DNA of 64,000 bases, from the NCBI RefSeq assembly GCF_047511655.1, contig NC_133401.1, positions 47,387,570 through 47,451,569 of the forward strand, read 5' to 3'. Positions 60,693-64,000 of the stretch are shown in pieces. The notes under the pieces are model-generated. The model made no database searches and was not told the origin of the DNA. It saw only the letters and a list, made by a program, of their open reading frames with translations. Position 1 is the first letter of the stretch, and every line of letters starts with the position of its first letter. The stretch comes from Castor canadensis. Taxonomy: Eukaryota; Chordata; Mammalia; Rodentia; Castoridae. Position numbers and translations under genes: made by a program.

Positions 60693-62257
60693 TATGACTT
60701 TATCAGTTTTGTTACTTCTTAGCTCTTTCTCAAAACATGACTGTGGTTATTAAGTTGACCATTTTTCTTAATAAATGGTAAGATTTCTGGAATGGGAATA
60801 TGCAGGCTGAATCAAATGAATAAAATTTGATTTTCTGTGGAGTTAGTTGGTCTTCAGGTTCTCACTGTTTCTAAGTGTGTATGTATAAACACATTCCCAC
60901 ATATGTCATTGTCTCTGCAGGTCAATTTCCAGAAAGGAAACTGGTCACTTGTTGCCTCTGGGGAAGGGAAGGGGGGGAGTCCAGTGTGGAAGGGGATTTT
61001 CTTGCCAATAGCACCCTTTTTATCCTGTTTAATTTTTTCTGGTATTATGACAATTTTAAAAAAATAGAATAGGTTTTCTCAGTGATTGAAAAGAATGATG
61101 ATACTTGCAGCCAAAAATTTTTCCCTTTGTGTCCTTTAGTTCTGCTGGCTTGGGTAATGGTCTCTTTCCTCACAGTTGTCCAGTATTAAAACTCTTGTGC
61201 TGTGTGCTTAAGGCAGAAAATTAACATCTTCCAGTCTCCTGAAGTTCAAGTGTAAGTTGCCAAAATACCTAGTCTGTTAGTAAGAAATCAATCTTTGAAA
61301 TACATTTCCTCTAAGTCAGGTTCTAAAATTTTGTCTCCTCAGTTGATAATTTCTGAGTTCTCTTTAGACAATAGTGAAACAATTGAAATGAGAGGCATTA
61401 GAAAATAAAAAGGGGTTTCAGGGAAAGACATCTGTTTTCAACAGTCAAGCAATGTCATGGTGCCCCTCTCTTTACTATCCCTCTCCCCTCAACACAGCAT
61501 AGAACCCCAGGGAAAAGCACATTGCAGATATGTGCTGTATAGACTAGCAACATATGATAGAAAGCCTCCATTACACCATTATATATTTATAAGCACAGAA
61601 GCATTATTGTCTCCCATAAATACTGTATTAAACATTCAACAGTGATAACCCAGTCTGCAATATACTCTGTGACTAGCATAAAACCTCATTTTAATAAATT
61701 GGAGCGAGCTCATTTAGACCCTGAAGTTATGTTGGTGTGTGCTGCTGTACAAAGAGAGCCCAAGTAATGTGGGTTGGGTGCTAACATTCTGTACTGTTCC
61801 CTCTCCTCCAAGTGTGTTCACAGAGACCTAAGAGCAGCATTTCCAGAAGCTCGTTTGTCTTCTTGTATCTTACATTTAGAAGTCCTTAAGCTTTCATCCC
61901 CGAGGGATATAGAGGGAAAATGTCTTCAACACAACTGACACTAAACCCCCACTTCACAATTGTCTCCAGTGAAAACACCTGCTTTCTCTGGCGCCAGATG
62001 TGGCCTAGTGTGGCACTGGGCTTTATTTTTAAAAAATCTTCAGTCTTCCTACTACTGATGAACCTCCCAGGAAAAGATTATTTTACAAGAAACGTAACTG
62101 CCTCCTAAAGACACAGTAAATTAATTAATCTGAGGACACCTTAAGACCACATACTCTCTCTCCACTTTGGGAGTTATTTAACATAGTGGTTTCTAAACCC
62201 GGTTTCCCATCACAGCGACCCATGAAGTTAGGGGGAGAAAAGCCTTTTCCACCATGG
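60693..62257. other. Intergenic, unassigned
   Basis: I see no gene and no repeat I can name in about 1.5 kb. Confidence 0.4.
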
Positions 62258-62310
62258 TCTTCTGAATAAAAATAAATATAAATAAATAAAAATAAAAATA
62301 AATCTTCTGA
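62258..62310. repeat. (AAAT)n tract flanked by an 8-bp direct repeat
   Basis: 'tcttctga' at 62258-62265 and again at 62303-62310 bracket a pure A/T tail-like tract with nothing else between. Confidence 0.85.
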
Positions 62311-62852
62311 GGGGAGACCATGGCATATACATGTTTTATAGGTTTACTATGTGACTGTAATGGAACACACCTTCTAGTGTGTGGATACGTTTAGAAATAA
62401 CTCGAGCAGAACTGCATTAACTATTATGCAAACTTAAACACCTCCAGGGGTCAGCCAGGAAGCAGTCCCTATAAAAAAATCAAAGAAGTGGTACGACTGG
62501 GAGTTGATGGGAGCTCACAGTCTGAAACATCCAAATTGGCATTTTAAAAGACTTTGTAATAACATTTTCAATCAAAGATAATACTGTAACAACAGGTCAC
62601 TAACCTAGACTTTAGCATGAGCAATGCTGGCCACTCTTGCTTCACCTGTTCTTTCTCCTTTCAATCCTATGGTCTTTTTAAAAGATACCTTCACTAGGTA
62701 TAAAATTCTCTGTTGACAGCCTATTTCTGCCAGCTCTATAAAGATCCTGCATCACTGTTCACATTGCAGTTTCTGATGAGAACTCTGTGGTCATACTCAC
62801 CACCTGTGTTCTGTACTTAAGGTTGTTTTTCTTTGGCTGTTGGTCTTCAGCA

Positions 62853-62962
62853 ATGTTTTTTTTTTTTTTTTTTCCTTTTTCTGGAAGCACTGGAGTTTGA
62901 ACTCAGGACCTTGAGCTTGCTAGGTAAGCATTCCACCTCTTGAGTCACAATCCCAGCTCAGC
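62853..62962 (-). repeat. ID-like SINE, antisense, with long poly(T) tail complement
   Basis: 19 T's, then 'tggagtttgaactcaggaccttgagcttgctaggtaagcattccacctcttgagtcacaatcccagc'. Confidence 0.85.
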
Positions 62963-63094
62963 AGTTTGTTTCTTGTACTTAGAGTTTGTTGAAATTCTTG
63001 GATCTGTGGACTTAAACTTTTTTTTAAAAAAATCAAATCTGGAAATATTTGGACATTTCAAATATTCTTACCTGCATTCCCTTCTGCCCATTTT

Positions 63095-63335
63095 TTGGGG
63101 GCAGGGGGTGGGCGCAGCACTGAGATTTGAATGTAGGGCCTCATGCTTCCTAGGTAGAAACTCTTACTCCTTGAACCACTTCTCCAGCCGCCCCCCACCC
63201 CTTTATTGTGATGAGTATTTTGAGATAGGTTCTCTTAAACTATTTCCCTGGGGCTGGCTTCGAACCATAATCCTGCTGATCTGCCTCCTGAGTAGCTAGG
63301 ATTATAGGCATAAGCCACCAGTGCCTGGCTCCTTC
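63095..63335 (-). repeat. B1 + ID-like composite SINE, antisense to the window
   Basis: The ID complement ('tttgaatgtagggcctcatgcttcctaggtagaaactcttactccttgaaccacttctccagcc') is followed by the B1 complement to 'cataagccaccagtgcctggct'. Confidence 0.85.
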
Positions 63336-63850
63336 TACCCACTTTTGAGACTCCTACTATTATGTACATTAAGCTACTTGAAGTTGTCCCATAGCCCATT
63401 GGACCTTTTCATTTTCAAAAATAATTTTTTTTCTGCATTTCATTTTGCAGTTTCTATTGTGTCTTCAATCCCACTAATCTTTTTACTGTAATGTTAATTT
63501 GCTGCTAATATCATCCAGTGTATTCTCATCTCAGATACCATAGTTTTCATATCTAAAAACTGATTTCAATCTTTTTTGTATTTTCCTTGTCTCTATTTTA
63601 CATGTTTAATCTTCTGGTTTTGAATTTATGGAATATAAGGAAATTAATGCTAAAACCCATGTCTTTTTTTTTTCCTGCCCATTTCTATTGATTGACTTCT
63701 TTATAGTTGGGGTTATGTTTTGTTTGTCTAATAATTTTTTATTAAATGTCAGACACTGCTTTACCTTGTTGGGTCCTGGATACTTTTTGTGTTTCTACAA
63801 CTATTCTTGAGCTTTGTTCTGGGGAGTTACGTTACTTGGAATCAGCTTGA

Positions 63851-64000
63851 TCCTGTGGAGTCTTACTTTTAAGATTAGTTAGGTGGATCCAGTCCAGCAC
63901 CTAGTAAAAGGCTAACTACTGTGGCCACTGAGGCTAACTACTGTAAGCACTGAGGTCTACTCAGTGCTCTGTGACATAGGCTGGTTGAAAGAGAAGCTAT
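63851..64000. other. Window end, intergenic
   Basis: A short imperfect direct repeat ('aggctaactactgtggccactg' / 'aggctaactactgtaagcactg', about 63909-63952) is the only structure seen. By human gene order PGGT1B would be the next gene on this side; no part of it is recognised here. Confidence 0.5.

Larger units (their letters stand above)
62640..63850 (-). mobile_element. Old LINE fragment, antisense, interrupted by two SINEs
   Basis: Phrases such as 'tcactaggtataaaattctctgttgacagcctatttctgccagc', 'ctgatgagaactctgtggtcat' and 'tttctattgtgtcttcaatcccactaatctttttactg' follow the order of a diffuse old antisense LINE that I recognise by pattern. SINEs at 62853-62962 and 63095-63335 split it. 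Confidence 0.5.

Noticed and set aside
43800..64000. PGGT1B, expected by human gene order on this side, was looked for
   Set aside because: No prenyltransferase exon or recognisable 3' UTR was found. It probably starts beyond the window.

Overview
The window is a piece of a mammalian nuclear genome, most likely a rodent. It is AT-rich and repeat-dense, has long introns with GT-AG splice sites and two sharp CpG islands, and carries many SINEs in which a B1 (7SL-derived) half is joined to an ID-like (tRNA-derived) half. This B1+ID architecture, with the ID-like part reading roughly 'agtggtagagtgcctgcc', is what I associate with squirrel-related and beaver-related rodents. My best guess is a castorimorph such as beaver, at moderate confidence and from memory.

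One protein-coding gene fills the left two thirds on the minus strand: TRIM36, a class C-I tripartite-motif E3 ubiquitin ligase. All ten coding exons of the full-length form can be placed to the base with matching phases: 43322-43384, 32507-32741, 23463-23788, 21680-21826, 17605-17700, 13444-13697, 13110-13234, 9432-9722, 6946-7243 and 5279-5648. They give an uninterrupted 734-residue protein with RING, two B-boxes, coiled coil, COS box, FN3 and SPRY/B30.2. A second start, a 27-nt coding piece reading MEGDASDSL at 34678-34704, lies in its own CpG island, has an optimal Kozak context and splices in phase to the RING exon. The gene therefore appears to have two promoters, at about 43.4-43.9 kb and 34.7-35.4 kb. 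The 3' UTR probably ends near 3.77 kb.

The introns hold mostly transposable-element fossils. The most informative is in the intron between the FN3 exon and the preceding exon: a dead TMA7 retrocopy (10405-11277, flanked by an 8-bp duplication) that was later split by a solo LTR (10534-10862, TG...CA, flanked by GAAAC). Other dated events include a 164-bp-period tandem duplication at 48.5-48.8 kb and a trimeric B1-B1-ID SINE architecture seen twice.

From 43.9 to 64 kb, upstream of TRIM36, I find no coding exon. This stretch holds old antisense L1, SINEs, LTR-like fragments and unassigned sequence. I see no new multi-gene system in this window. The observations most worth a check are the alternative first exon with an RFX X-box-like site, the nested retrocopy/LTR, and the C-terminal extension of the protein.
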